Shown here piece by piece: positions 38,616-48,817 of a DNA stretch of 64,000 nt (its first letter is position 1; each line of letters begins with the position of its first letter). Below the pieces are notes generated by a model, which made no database searches, was not told where the DNA came from, and saw only the letters and a list, made by a program, of their open reading frames with translations. The stretch comes from Vreelandella olivaria. Lineage in GTDB: Bacteria > Pseudomonadota > Gammaproteobacteria > Pseudomonadales > Halomonadaceae. Made by a program: the position numbers and the translations under genes. The stretch covers positions 48,172-112,171 of the forward strand of contig NZ_JALPZO010000028.1 in assembly GCF_023507745.1 (NCBI RefSeq). The letters are read 5' to 3'.

Positions 38616-39932
38616 CTACAGGTATAGGCGTAAGTTGCCCGCGACCTCGTCAATTAGAAAGTCGGGCACGCCATGCTGCGTGGCCAACTGTGACCATTTG
38701 GCAACACAGGTGGAAACTTCATCAATGATGGCGTCGATTTTTTTGCGTGTAAATAGAGGACTGACCCTCTCCAACGAATAAAAATCGTCACGAGAGAAAT
38801 GGTCACGCTTACCGTTTAAGCTCATCCAGTGCTGGTTCACCCACGGGCTACCCGGCTTGTAACTATAAGCAAGATCATAGGCCGGTGCTAACCTCCAGAT
38901 GCCCCCTTGGAGTATGAAAGCAACGTTTTTAGCGTGATCATCATGGTTTCTTGCCACAATATTAAAGACCATTCGTCTAAACAGTTGTTCTGCCTCAGTG
39001 GCACTCAGCCGTAAACGTCGTGCAACGGCGAATAACTCAGCATACGAAAACGAACCAGGCTGCTTATAGTCTACATGGGCAATGCCATTTAGCGTTTGCA
39101 CATGCTGCTTACGGTTGCCAATGCGATCAAAACGCTGGGTGATAAAGTGACGACGACTCCCTTCATCCAACAGCCGACAAGGCATCATATTGATCCCGCA
39201 GGCGTGAGCCAGCAGGTGGTAAACGAACTCCATTGCGCCGTAACCCAGAGGGTCACCAAAGGTCTCGCGGTTTTTATTATGGTCGCTAACTCCGTCAAAT
39301 TTCATCAAATAGTGTGTAAAGCCTTCTGGGACGTCTGTTTGTCCTGATCGAACATGGGAAAAAGTATCGTCAAATGCCAGCACAGCTTTTGGTCGCGCCC
39401 CCCCTGCGCTCATGCCAACCGATAACAATGCCATCATCGCTTCTCGGTCCTCTTGCCCCTCTTTCGCCAGCTCAACGGTAAAGTGCGATCGGCTATCCAG
39501 GATGTCCTGTGCAATACTCACCAAGGAGGCTATCTCAATCTGGGATGACGCATTGAGGCTTTTGAGTTGAGTAGCGGGTGCATACTCAAGCGCTCCCATC
39601 CCACGTTTACCGGTATACTGCAGGCGTTGCAGTGGTGTGATATCACTCGGCTGCCCACCCCGACTGGCCACCCAGGCGTTAAGCACCGCATTACCAAAGT
39701 CATCAGGTAGTGAGTCTGCTATTAGGCCTGGCAGACCTTTAAAAGTATGAAAGTTGAGCTCCGGAAAGGTGTATATGTTGGCGGCTAGCGGCATTTTGAT
39801 TGGGGAAAGCTCAATTCCCTTCTTGATGAAGGCTGTATCATACTCAAACGCCCCCTGCCCCTGGGCGCTGTCAAAGCTGACTGCCCCCACGAAGTGGTCG
39901 AGGTAATTGACGTTGACGACCTCCATTACCAT
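38616..39932 (-). CDS. hipA: HipA-family serine/threonine kinase toxin
   Basis: A 438-residue protein, close to the 440 of E. coli HipA. The Gly-rich loop SAGGARPKAVLAF has Ser175 at the place of the autophosphorylated Ser150. The catalytic loop is NHDDHAKN with Asp331, and the metal-binding motif is AYDLAYS with Asp353. HipA toxins phosphorylate aminoacyl-tRNA synthetases such as GltX and trigger growth arrest. It overlaps the upstream hipB gene by 7 bp and is read after it, as in a classical hipBA operon. An alternative start is 39926. Confidence 0.85.
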   Translation of the reverse strand: MVMEVVNVNYLDHFVGAVSFDSAQGQGAFEYDTAFIKKGIELSPIKMPLAANIYTFPELNFHTFKGLPGLIADSLPDDFGNAVLNAWVASRGGQPSDITPLQRLQYTGKRGMGALEYAPATQLKSLNASSQIEIASLVSIAQDILDSRSHFTVELAKEGQEDREAMMALLSVGMSAGGARPKAVLAFDDTFSHVRSGQTDVPEGFTHYLMKFDGVSDHNKNRETFGDPLGYGAMEFVYHLLAHACGINMMPCRLLDEGSRRHFITQRFDRIGNRKQHVQTLNGIAHVDYKQPGSFSYAELFAVARRLRLSATEAEQLFRRMVFNIVARNHDDHAKNVAFILQGGIWRLAPAYDLAYSYKPGSPWVNQHWMSLNGKRDHFSRDDFYSLERVSPLFTRKKIDAIIDEVSTCVAKWSQLATQHGVPDFLIDEVAGNLRLYL

Positions 39933-40255
39933 TCCAGCGCATCCTCATCGTGTGTTTTTCGCTGCCCCGATGCGCGTTGGCGCTGCCTACCATGAAGTTT
40001 GGCAAGCTGTACCGGCGAGACGATGGCAGGTGGCAAGAAGCGATCTATCTGCGATGTTAATTGCAACACCTGCATAATCGCTAACAGCGCTTCTAATTGA
40101 ACGTGCCCTTTTTCCGCATTCAGCACAACTTTGCGTGATACCCCAGCTCGCATAGCGACGTCAGCTTGGGTCATATCGCTATTCAGACGTGCTTGCTTTA
40201 AGCGTTTACCTAACTCTTCTGCCATCGCAGCAGGTGCTTTATCTTCAATGCACAT
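39926..40255 (-). CDS. hipB: HipB-like HTH antitoxin/autorepressor
   Basis: A 109-residue protein from the preferred start. The XRE helix-turn-helix covers about residues 15-70 (LGKRLKQARLNSDMTQADVAMRAGVSRKVVLNAEKG). The C-terminal tail is basic and Gln/Arg rich, then acidic. It should bind its own promoter and neutralise HipA. ATG 40255 (MCIEDKAP) has AGAGG six bases upstream; the ORF is open up to 40285. Upstream AT-rich DNA contains two CTTTAAG-type direct repeats (near 40264 and 40292) that could be operator half-sites. Confidence 0.8.
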   Translation of the reverse strand: MCIEDKAPAAMAEELGKRLKQARLNSDMTQADVAMRAGVSRKVVLNAEKGHVQLEALLAIMQVLQLTSQIDRFLPPAIVSPVQLAKLHGRQRQRASGQRKTHDEDALEW

Positions 40256-40356
40256 AAGGTACCTCTTTAAGCACACAAAGGACAAAATAATGCTTTAAGT
40301 GACAATAATAGCACATTACAGAAATATAATTAATATTCCATAAGGTTACAAAAAAA

Positions 40357-40388
40357 GGACTTTAGCCTATTATTTTTGGATAAAGTCC
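40357..40388 (-). terminator. Terminator after smrA (minus strand)
   Basis: GGACTTTA at 40357-40364 and TAAAGTCC at 40381-40388 form an 8-bp stem. Read on the minus strand, the hairpin is followed by a run of seven T, as expected for an intrinsic terminator of the Smr-domain gene. Confidence 0.8.
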
Positions 40389-40413
40389 CTATATGGGTGC
40401 TTTATGGCTGCTA

Positions 40414-41007
40414 TTAACCACGCCGTTTTTGTTGTCGCTCACGATTATTGGCTTTGGCCCGGTCACTTTTACGCAGCATGACCCAGGTAGCCCCCAAGCC
40501 GCCCTCTGAAGGTTGGGCCGATACATAAGCCTGCACTTCATTAAACTGGCTGAGCCACTTCGCTAAGTAGGAGCGAAGTACATTAGCAGGGCTATCAAGC
40601 TCGCGCCCGCGACCATGCACAATCAACACCGAGCGAAGATCGTGGGCATAGGCCTCCTGAATAAAAGGAAACAGCATCCTGCGGCACTCTGCCAGGGGGC
40701 GGCGTAAAAGATGCAGCTGTGCCTGCACGCTATAGCCACCGTGCTTGAGTTTATCAACCACTCCCTGCTGGATACCCTCCCGCCGGTACTCAATCGGGTC
40801 AAAGGGGGGCAGTAAATCAACGAAATCATCAGATAGGAAATTACGCTCTGCCAAAAGCTCCTCGGCACTTTCACGCCTTGCCAGTTGAGCTTCTGAGGGA
40901 CGCTGGCGCGGATTTCCTGTATCTGCCCTGTTACGCTTGGGTAGTGGTTTCACATCACTTACAAACGCACGAAAATCCATTTCATCATTACGAAGTGGCT
41001 GGTTCAT
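40414..41007 (-). CDS. smrA: Smr-domain DNA endonuclease (SmrA/YdaL type)
   Basis: A 197-residue protein. A basic, low-complexity N-terminus (about residues 1-80) precedes an Smr domain with LDLH-like sequence (VQAQLHLLRRPLAECRRML) and the catalytic-loop motif LIVHGRGRELDS. Free-standing Smr proteins are nicking endonucleases or nucleic-acid-binding factors. The Arg/Lys-rich tail (KANNRERQQKRRG) may help nucleic-acid binding. It is transcribed alone, ending in a strong terminator. Confidence 0.86.
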   Translation of the reverse strand: MNQPLRNDEMDFRAFVSDVKPLPKRNRADTGNPRQRPSEAQLARRESAEELLAERNFLSDDFVDLLPPFDPIEYRREGIQQGVVDKLKHGGYSVQAQLHLLRRPLAECRRMLFPFIQEAYAHDLRSVLIVHGRGRELDSPANVLRSYLAKWLSQFNEVQAYVSAQPSEGGLGATWVMLRKSDRAKANNRERQQKRRG

Positions 41008-41127
41008 AGCAGTCTCCTCCGATAGGGTCTATTGCTTATCCTAGCAAACCGCTCGCTAATGCTTAAGACTTGTCTTCATTAAGGTGGCAAGCCAAGCTCT
41101 AAGCCTAACGTACCAAAAGGAAATGGC

Positions 41128-41598
41128 ATGGTGTGGATTAAACGATTGATGATAGGCAGCGCGGTGATCGTCGTTGGCATCGCTGGGTGGCTATGGCTGA
41201 CCATGCTAAGCCCCTGGTTCTATGAGCGCCCTTCGCATTTACCTGCCATTGAACCACGAACCCACCATGTCTTTGTGTATGGCACACTACGCTACGCCCC
41301 GGTGCGCTGGGTCGTGATGGGGGCGTCGGGAAACCCACAGCCCGCCATTCTCGAAGGGTTTAAGCGGCAACGCCTGGATCTGGCACCCAATGAAGACGCA
41401 CAGACTAAGGGGCTAAGGCTGGAAGTGACACCACAGCAGCTTGCTCGCCTGGACCGCTATGAACGTTTAGGTATTCGCTACGAACGGGTTCAACAGACCT
41501 TAGCAGATGGCTCTACCGCCTGGGTGTATGTGCGCTTGCCAACCCTGAGTCAATTACTGACGCCCTCTCCTGACCAGTGGGTAGCTCTGGTACCATAG
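41128..41598 (+). CDS. Membrane-anchored gamma-glutamylcyclotransferase-like protein (AIG2 fold)
   Basis: A 156-residue protein with an N-terminal membrane anchor (about residues 5-25) and a GGCT/AIG2-like domain, marked by VFVYGTLRYAPVRW and the catalytic-Glu region RLDRYERLGIRYERV. GGCT enzymes release 5-oxoproline from gamma-glutamyl compounds; the substrate here is unknown. The start ATG has AAAAGGAAA upstream. Next gene 57 bp downstream. Confidence 0.78.
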   Translation: MVWIKRLMIGSAVIVVGIAGWLWLTMLSPWFYERPSHLPAIEPRTHHVFVYGTLRYAPVRWVVMGASGNPQPAILEGFKRQRLDLAPNEDAQTKGLRLEVTPQQLARLDRYERLGIRYERVQQTLADGSTAWVYVRLPTLSQLLTPSPDQWVALVP

Positions 41599-42674
<1,076 letters not shown>

Positions 42675-42728
42675 GTCATATGGCCTTGGTGCAGTATCTG
42701 TTCCAAGGCCACTACGTTCTCAGTTCTC

Positions 42729-43415
42729 TCAGTAAAACCATAGCCAGCCAGTGATACCTGCGGCCACCAGAAGTGCAGCGAGGGCTTGTAGACGATGCTT
42801 CCCCGTAGTGGATGTTTGCAAGTCTGCAGGAGACTGTTTGAAATACTTTACGCCTGTCACCATTGCCGTCACCAGACGTTCACCCAGTAGTTTATGCGCG
42901 GTCAGTGCTGCAACGTGCAGGCCGATGAGTATCAGCAGCAAATCGCTGTTGAGCGCATGCAGGCGGGAGAGTTCCCGGCTGACATCACGTCCAACGAGTT
43001 CATTAAAGGGGCCTTGAAAAAAAATATCATCACTTAAGAAAAGCCCGCTGATTGCCTGAAACGAAAGAGATAACAACATAATGACCACCATCCATCCGCC
43101 GAGCGGGTTGTGGCTCGCATAAGAGGAAGCACGACGCGCTACCAGTGCTTTGGTGTAGGTAGCTGTTTCTTTTGGCGAGTATAAAAAGGTACCGAAACGC
43201 GCATAAACACTGCCCACGAACCCCCAGATAACGCGAAATACCAACAAACTTATTATGAGGTAGCCTGCCTGGGCGTGCACTTCGATGGGGAACAAAAAGG
43301 GCGTACCCTCTGTTTTGGTGGTGTAAAACGAAATAGTTACCGCTGCCACTAAACCCCAATGGAACAGGCGTATCAGTGTGTCCCAGACGGCCACGCGTTG
43401 TTTATCGCTGCGCAT
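42729..43415 (-). CDS. Cytochrome b561 / Ni-Fe hydrogenase-type b cytochrome
   Basis: A 228-residue membrane protein with about five helices. The haem-ligand region starts at RVAVWDTLIRLFHWGLVA, with further His residues in VHAQAGYLIISLLVFRVIWG and LIGLHVAALTAHK. The protein belongs to the prokaryotic b561 family that passes electrons between periplasmic c cytochromes and quinone. The C-terminal 30 residues add one more helix. It is convergent with the DUF2069 gene and divergent from pdxH. Confidence 0.86.
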   Translation of the reverse strand: MRSDKQRVAVWDTLIRLFHWGLVAAVTISFYTTKTEGTPFLFPIEVHAQAGYLIISLLVFRVIWGFVGSVYARFGTFLYSPKETATYTKALVARRASSYASHNPLGGWMVVIMLLSLSFQAISGLFLSDDIFFQGPFNELVGRDVSRELSRLHALNSDLLLILIGLHVAALTAHKLLGERLVTAMVTGVKYFKQSPADLQTSTTGKHRLQALAALLVAAGITGWLWFY

Positions 43416-43522
43416 TCACATTCCCTCTATTGTCATGCTATTTGATCAATACTTGAGCTTTACCAGCATACCAGCGAACATGGACAGCAAAGTTTAACAT
43501 TACCGCAAGGGAGCACCATTCA

Positions 43523-44167
43523 ATGACTCGTAGCATAGCTGACATCAGGCGGGATTATGAGGGCGGCCGCCTGGAGGAATCGCAAACCCCCGACAACCCA
43601 TTCGTGCTATTTGACGAGTGGTTCACTCTGGCACTGGAGAATGAGGGCAAAGACGGCAATGCCATGACCCTTTCGACAGTAGATAGCCAAGGCCGCCCCC
43701 ATGCGCGCGTGGTGTTATTGAAAGGGTTTGATGAGCGGGGCATGGTGTTTTTTACCAATTATCATAGCCACAAGGGCAGCGAATTAAGCAACGTCCCCTA
43801 TGCTGCCATGACGTTTTGGTGGCCATCAATGGCTCGTCAGATACGCATCGAAGGCCCTGTCGAACAAGTGTCACCGGAGGAATCTGATGAGTACTTCTCC
43901 AGTCGTCCAAGAGGTAGTCAACTAGGCGCCTGGATCGCCACCCAAAGTGTCGTAATCCCTGATCGTAATTGGATTGAAGAGCGCCAAAAACGCTTTGAAC
44001 AGGCTTATGATGGCCAGGATATTCCCCGCCCCATTCACTGGGGAGGCTATCGCATAACTCCCGAAATGATCGAGTTCTGGCAGGGCCAACCCAGCCGCTT
44101 ACATGACCGCCTGCGCTTTGAGCGGCGTGATGGTGGTGAATGGAGCCGTTTCCGTTTAGCGCCTTGA
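43523..44167 (+). CDS. pdxH: PdxH pyridoxamine 5'-phosphate oxidase
   Basis: A 214-residue FMN enzyme. The N-terminus IADIRRDYEGGRL and the core VDSQGRPHARVVLLKGFDERGMVFFTNYHSHKG and the C-terminal RLHDRLRFERR are those of PdxH. It oxidises pyridoxine or pyridoxamine phosphate to PLP. It stands alone with its own terminator downstream. Confidence 0.96.
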   Translation: MTRSIADIRRDYEGGRLEESQTPDNPFVLFDEWFTLALENEGKDGNAMTLSTVDSQGRPHARVVLLKGFDERGMVFFTNYHSHKGSELSNVPYAAMTFWWPSMARQIRIEGPVEQVSPEESDEYFSSRPRGSQLGAWIATQSVVIPDRNWIEERQKRFEQAYDGQDIPRPIHWGGYRITPEMIEFWQGQPSRLHDRLRFERRDGGEWSRFRLAP

Positions 44168-44211
44168 TGATAACCAGAAAGTCGAGCGAGCACGTTATTC
44201 TACAAGAATAC

Positions 44212-44247
44212 AAAAGGCTTGTTGCTGAAAATGGAGCAGGCCTTTTT
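44212..44247 (+). terminator. Terminator after pdxH
   Basis: AAAAGGC (44212-44218) pairs with GCCTTTT (44240-44246), with an inner TGCT/AGCA stem, then T residues. It lies between convergent pdxH and patZ. Confidence 0.75.
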
Positions 44248-44269
44248 ACCATCATAGTGAAGTGTGGGT

Positions 44270-47017
44270 TCAATCAGGCAGGCTTTCCAGACGGTGCCGT
44301 TGCCATTCGCTGCCAGGTTCGTTTAAGCGCAGTACGGCATCAATCACCTGCTCCTCCATGTTGTAGCGGCATTTAAAGCCCAGGTGTTTCATGAGTGCCC
44401 GCATGGGGTGGTTGTCGACCATGATTTTCCCAATCATTTCAAGCGTGCCAATACTGGTGCAGTAGTCGATCATTTTTTTCATCAATAGGCTGCCGATGCC
44501 AAGCCCCTGCAAGTCGTCGCGAATAATAATAGAGAATTCAGTGCGGATATTATCGGGGTCATTCCATACACGAACGACACCCAGCATCTCTTTACTGCCA
44601 TCCTCGTGTTGGTGTTCGGCGATAAAAGCCATCTGTCGGTCATAGTTAATATGTGACAGGATTGATAAATCGCGCTGGGTAAGGCTGGACTTGTTATGAA
44701 AATAACGGAAACGGATGCTTTCTTCTGAAAGCTGACGGTGGAACGTAGTGATCAGAGGCGCATCTTCAGCCCGTATTGGCCGCACCTCTACCTGCCAGCC
44801 ATTTTTTAAGGTCACCCACTCCCGTAGCTCTTCCGGGTAAGGCATGATGGCAAAGCGTGAAGGTGTCCCCAAATCCATCGCAAAGTCCACGGCCAGTATG
44901 CCATCGCGATTGAGCAGCAGCGGATTCAGTTCCAGCCCACGTAAATCACTCAAGTCAGATGCCATTTGCGATAATTTCACCAGCAGTTGGCAAAGCCGTT
45001 GAATATCGCGCTCAGGATCCGCTGAATGCTCCCGAATCAGCGATGCTGCGTGAGTTCTACCCACCACGTCCGCTGCCAGGCTCATATTGAGCGGTGGTAA
45101 GGCGACCTGGCGATCTGCCAATACATTCACTTTGTAACCACCAATACCAAAAACAATCAGCGGGCCAAATACCGGGTCGCGGGTAATGCCGGCACAAATC
45201 TGCATCGAATGCTTTCCACGCTGCATCGGTTGCAGACAGTATTCCCGGATAGTGTATTCGGGAAATTTTTCATGGACTTTCTCACCCAGTTGCCTAACAC
45301 CCGCTGCCACTTGCTCAGGGGTTTCCAAGTCCTGTAACAAGCCCGCGGATATTTTGTGAGGGTGTTTGCGATAACGATAGGGACGGCAATTACCTTCATG
45401 GATAACTTTAAGCGCTTTTGGCCCCGGAAAACTGCCAGCCTGGGACAGTGCATCTTCAGGGCTGGTTAAATAAACGCTTGGGGCAGTAGGTATACCATAA
45501 GCTTCCAACACCTGAGCCGTCTCGGAGTGGGTAAGCATTTGTCTCCCCTGCTCTTTGGCGTTGGTAATCAACGCACGGCATTCAGCACGTATTTCGGGGC
45601 TGGTGGAAAATGGCAGGCTGGGTGGAATTTCATGAAGTAATGCCTGTACCCGCTGGTAATCCACCATATGCATGAACGCTTTGACCGCTTTTTCTGGCGA
45701 AATGTAGGTAGGGATGCCTGCCAGGCTACTGACATGCCGGGCTTTAAGTGCTTCTTTCAAGCCCATCCAACTGGTTAGCAGATTACGTTTAAATAACTTA
45801 CGGTTATCAATCAGCGCCTGTGCTGTGGCGACTGACGGTGCCATGCGGGTAGGTGCGTGTACGACCAATACGGCATCAACATTTGGGTCTGAAGTAACAA
45901 TTTTCAGCGCTTCAACAAAGCGTTCTGGTGTCGCGTTGCCCCCTAAATCCACCGGGTTCTCACCGGGCTTACTCATATCCACCTGGCTTTTGTGCAGTGC
46001 CGCTTGCGTCGGCTCACTAAACTCGGCCAACTTACCGCCCGCACTCACCAACTTATCTATCGCCAACATCGCAGGCCCCAAGCCGTTGGAGACAACGGCC
46101 AGACGATCGCCGCGCAGCGGCTTCATACGTGACAGAGTCTCAAGAGCGTCCAGCAATTCATCCGAATCATTCACCCTCACGACACCGGCGCGGGCAAAAG
46201 CGGCATCAAACACAACATCTCTATTGGCAATTCCCGGTGTTGGTGCCATACCTGAAATGTCGGACTGAGGGGTTCGCCCACTCTTGATGGCCAATACCAG
46301 TCGGTTACGCGAAGCATCACGTACAGAAGTCATAAAATGCTGCGCGTCAGTTACACGCTCCAGGTGAAGTAGAATCGTCTGGGCGGGTGAAAATTGATTT
46401 ACATAATCAATTAAATCCGGCAACAGCACATCCACGCTGTCACCCACGGTAATCAGGTGGGAAAAGCCCACATCGCGTCCTGCGGCCCAGTCGATCATGG
46501 CATTCGCCAACATACCCGACTGGCCCAAGTAAGCCACTCTGCCCGCTTTTACCGGCTGGCTGGCATAGGATGCATTGAGTTTTTTACCCGGTACAATCAG
46601 GCCCATACACTCCGGGCCCAGTACGCGAATGCCCGACTCTCTTGCCGCCTGTAGCATACGCTGTCTGATGGACCCTTTGTTGCCCTTATCACGATCCAGA
46701 TACGCCCCGCCAGATAGCACAAGCGCTGCCTTTACACCGAACTGGCCTAGCTTTTTAATCAGACTGGGAACGCCTTCGATCGGTGAGCAAACAACCGCCA
46801 GGTCGGGTACTTCCGGTAAATCGCTAACATTGCGTACACAGTCTTCACCAAATACTGTCTCGTAACCCCTTAGATTTACCGCCCAGAGCTTACCTTTGAA
46901 GCCTCCTTCCTGAAGATTAGTGAGTACGAAGCCCCCCAAAGAGGCTGGTTTTTCAGAGGCACCAAACACCGCGATTGTGCGGGGCTCAAAGAAATGATGC
47001 AGGAATCGTGTGCTCAC
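44270..47017 (-). CDS. patZ: PatZ-type protein lysine acetyltransferase (acyl-CoA synthetase-like + GNAT)
   Basis: A 915-residue protein in four blocks. First a CoA-binding Rossmann domain (IAVFGASEKPASLGGFVLTNL), then a succinyl-CoA-ligase-like domain (RLVLAIKSGRTPQS), an ATP-grasp-like domain (about residues 480-700; LRGLELNPLLLNRDGILAVD), and a C-terminal GNAT domain (about residues 750-900; IIRDDLQGLGIGSLLMKKMIDY). This is the Pat/YfiQ type that acetylates acetyl-CoA synthetase and other proteins. It is divergent from an HDAC-family gene across 105 bp, giving writer and eraser side by side. Confidence 0.9.
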   Translation of the reverse strand: MSTRFLHHFFEPRTIAVFGASEKPASLGGFVLTNLQEGGFKGKLWAVNLRGYETVFGEDCVRNVSDLPEVPDLAVVCSPIEGVPSLIKKLGQFGVKAALVLSGGAYLDRDKGNKGSIRQRMLQAARESGIRVLGPECMGLIVPGKKLNASYASQPVKAGRVAYLGQSGMLANAMIDWAAGRDVGFSHLITVGDSVDVLLPDLIDYVNQFSPAQTILLHLERVTDAQHFMTSVRDASRNRLVLAIKSGRTPQSDISGMAPTPGIANRDVVFDAAFARAGVVRVNDSDELLDALETLSRMKPLRGDRLAVVSNGLGPAMLAIDKLVSAGGKLAEFSEPTQAALHKSQVDMSKPGENPVDLGGNATPERFVEALKIVTSDPNVDAVLVVHAPTRMAPSVATAQALIDNRKLFKRNLLTSWMGLKEALKARHVSSLAGIPTYISPEKAVKAFMHMVDYQRVQALLHEIPPSLPFSTSPEIRAECRALITNAKEQGRQMLTHSETAQVLEAYGIPTAPSVYLTSPEDALSQAGSFPGPKALKVIHEGNCRPYRYRKHPHKISAGLLQDLETPEQVAAGVRQLGEKVHEKFPEYTIREYCLQPMQRGKHSMQICAGITRDPVFGPLIVFGIGGYKVNVLADRQVALPPLNMSLAADVVGRTHAASLIREHSADPERDIQRLCQLLVKLSQMASDLSDLRGLELNPLLLNRDGILAVDFAMDLGTPSRFAIMPYPEELREWVTLKNGWQVEVRPIRAEDAPLITTFHRQLSEESIRFRYFHNKSSLTQRDLSILSHINYDRQMAFIAEHQHEDGSKEMLGVVRVWNDPDNIRTEFSIIIRDDLQGLGIGSLLMKKMIDYCTSIGTLEMIGKIMVDNHPMRALMKHLGFKCRYNMEEQVIDAVLRLNEPGSEWQRHRLESLPD

Positions 47018-47122
47018 AGATGATCTCCCCTGAAATAAATAACCACTGTGTACGACTTATTGACACTGTCGCGCAAGCCCTCGTGGCGATTATGGTGGCT
47101 TCAACATGAATGGAGCGCTTGC

Positions 47123-48064
47123 ATGATTACTGCCTACCTTACCCATCCAGACTGCTTATTGCACCATATGGGGCCAGAACATCCTGAGAGTCCCCTGCGG
47201 TTGGAGGCGATTCGTGCACGTTTATCTCTAACCGGACTACTTCAGCAAACGATGCAAGCCGATGCGAAAGAGGTCTGCGCAGAAGCTCTGGCCAGAGTAC
47301 ATCCGGTAAGGCACCTGCATGCATTGGAAAAATGCGTGCCGGAAGAAGGGATTATTACACTGGATAGCGACACCATGATGAATCCGGATAGCCTCAAGGC
47401 TGCCCGGGTGGCAGCCGGAGCGGTAGTACGTGGTGTCGACCAGGTGTTTAAGCGCCAGGCAGATAACGTTTTTTGTGCGGTACGCCCGCCGGGCCACCAT
47501 GCTGAAGCCTCTGACGCCATGGGATTTTGCTTTTATAACAACATTGCTGTAGGCGCCGCTCATGCACGGGCCAAATATGGCGCGCAACGCATCGCCATTC
47601 TCGACTTCGATGTACACCAGTGCAATGGCACGATCGATATCTTTAAAAACGATCCAGATATCCTCATCTGTACCAGCTTCCAGTACCCGTTTTACCCCTG
47701 GCGCTATTTGCGCAGTGAATGGCAGAATGTGGTCAATACGCCCTTGGAGGTGGGTACCGACAGCGCTGAGTTTCGGCGCATAGTTGAACGTAAATGGTTA
47801 CCTTCGCTGCATGCTTTTAAGCCGGATTTGGTAATGATCTCCGCTGGGTTTGATGCCCACAAGGATGACCCGATGGGTGATATCTGCCTTGAGGATGAGG
47901 ATTTTTACTGGGTGACTCACCTTGCAATGGAAATCGCTGCTCTCTATGCAGAGAACCGTGTGGTTTCAGTGCTTGAAGGAGGCTACAACCCAACCTCTCT
48001 GGCAAGCAGTGCCGAAGCGCACATAAAAGCGTTGCTTGGTCTTCCGTTTACGGATACTCCCTGA
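47123..48064 (+). CDS. Histone deacetylase family protein (AcuC/class II type)
   Basis: A 313-residue HDAC-superfamily enzyme. The catalytic set is complete: RPPGHHAE with the His-His pair, zinc ligands in ILDFDVHQCNG (Asp, His) and the Asp in ISAGFDAHKDDP, and the Gly-rich EGGYN near the end. Bacterial members deacetylate lysines of proteins such as acetyl-CoA synthetase, or acetylpolyamines. ATG 47123 (MITAYLTHPD) has GGAG 7 nt upstream and is preferred to 47048. The divergent patZ suggests a protein-acetylation role; acetylpolyamine hydrolysis stays possible. Confidence 0.87.
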   Translation: MITAYLTHPDCLLHHMGPEHPESPLRLEAIRARLSLTGLLQQTMQADAKEVCAEALARVHPVRHLHALEKCVPEEGIITLDSDTMMNPDSLKAARVAAGAVVRGVDQVFKRQADNVFCAVRPPGHHAEASDAMGFCFYNNIAVGAAHARAKYGAQRIAILDFDVHQCNGTIDIFKNDPDILICTSFQYPFYPWRYLRSEWQNVVNTPLEVGTDSAEFRRIVERKWLPSLHAFKPDLVMISAGFDAHKDDPMGDICLEDEDFYWVTHLAMEIAALYAENRVVSVLEGGYNPTSLASSAEAHIKALLGLPFTDTP

Positions 48065-48148
48065 AATGGCAACCACCATTTGCAGCTGTGATGCACTGGG
48101 TGTGTGATACCATGCGGTTTTATTGGCATCTTCCCTACGTGACTTTTT

Positions 48149-48781
48149 ATGACCGCTACTTCTGAAGAGCATGCAGCACTGCGCATTGCGTCAGGGCGAA
48201 AGCCCTTTGTAGAGCCCTTGCGTCTTGGCGAGCGGCTCAAGCAAATTCGACTGGCCAACCAATGGACACTGGAAGATGTTAGCCAACGCACCGGCCTGGC
48301 TCGCTCTACACTCTCCAAGATTGAGAATGACCAGGTATCGCCTACCTTTAGCGTGGTGCAAAAGCTGATTACCGGGTTGAATATCGACCTACCCCAACTG
48401 TTCACACCGCCAAAACGCGAGCGCTATACCATGGGGCGCCGAGACCTGACGCGCAAAGGAAAAGGCCAACTTCACCCTACGCCTACCTATGAGCATGAGC
48501 TGCTTGGTCATCAGCTGGCACAAAAACGCATGATCCCTTTTAAAACCATCGTGCGTGCCCGTAGCTTCGACGAGTATCACCAGTGGGTGCGCCATGATGG
48601 CGAAGAGTTTCTGATGGTGTTGCATGGCGATATCATGCTCTATACCGAGTTTTATGCCCCATTAGTACTTGCGGAAGGAGATAGTATTTATTTTGATAGC
48701 GATATGGGCCACGCTCTGGTATCGACCAGCCCTGAAGATGCTATTGTGCTGTCAGTCTGTACACGGGGAGATGCCGTTTAG
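48149..48781 (+). CDS. XRE-family regulator with C-terminal cupin
   Basis: A 210-residue regulator. The HTH covers about residues 25-85 (GERLKQIRLANQWTLEDVSQRTGLARSTLSKIENDQVSPT). The C-terminal cupin is at about residues 130-205 (HDGEEFLMVLHGDIMLYTEFYAPLVLAEGDSIYFDSDMGH). Such proteins sense small molecules, often amines or amino-acid catabolites. It lies 84 bp after the HDAC gene in the same direction; regulation of the acetylation genes or of a distant pathway is possible, target unknown. Confidence 0.85.
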   Translation: MTATSEEHAALRIASGRKPFVEPLRLGERLKQIRLANQWTLEDVSQRTGLARSTLSKIENDQVSPTFSVVQKLITGLNIDLPQLFTPPKRERYTMGRRDLTRKGKGQLHPTPTYEHELLGHQLAQKRMIPFKTIVRARSFDEYHQWVRHDGEEFLMVLHGDIMLYTEFYAPLVLAEGDSIYFDSDMGHALVSTSPEDAIVLSVCTRGDAV

Positions 48782-48817
48782 AAAAGCAGGTTGCTTCCTG
48801 TCTTAAAATAGTTGCAG

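Noticed and set aside
45714..46268. 184-codon plus-strand frame opposite patZ
   Set aside because: Low-complexity antisense shadow; patZ domains run through unbroken.
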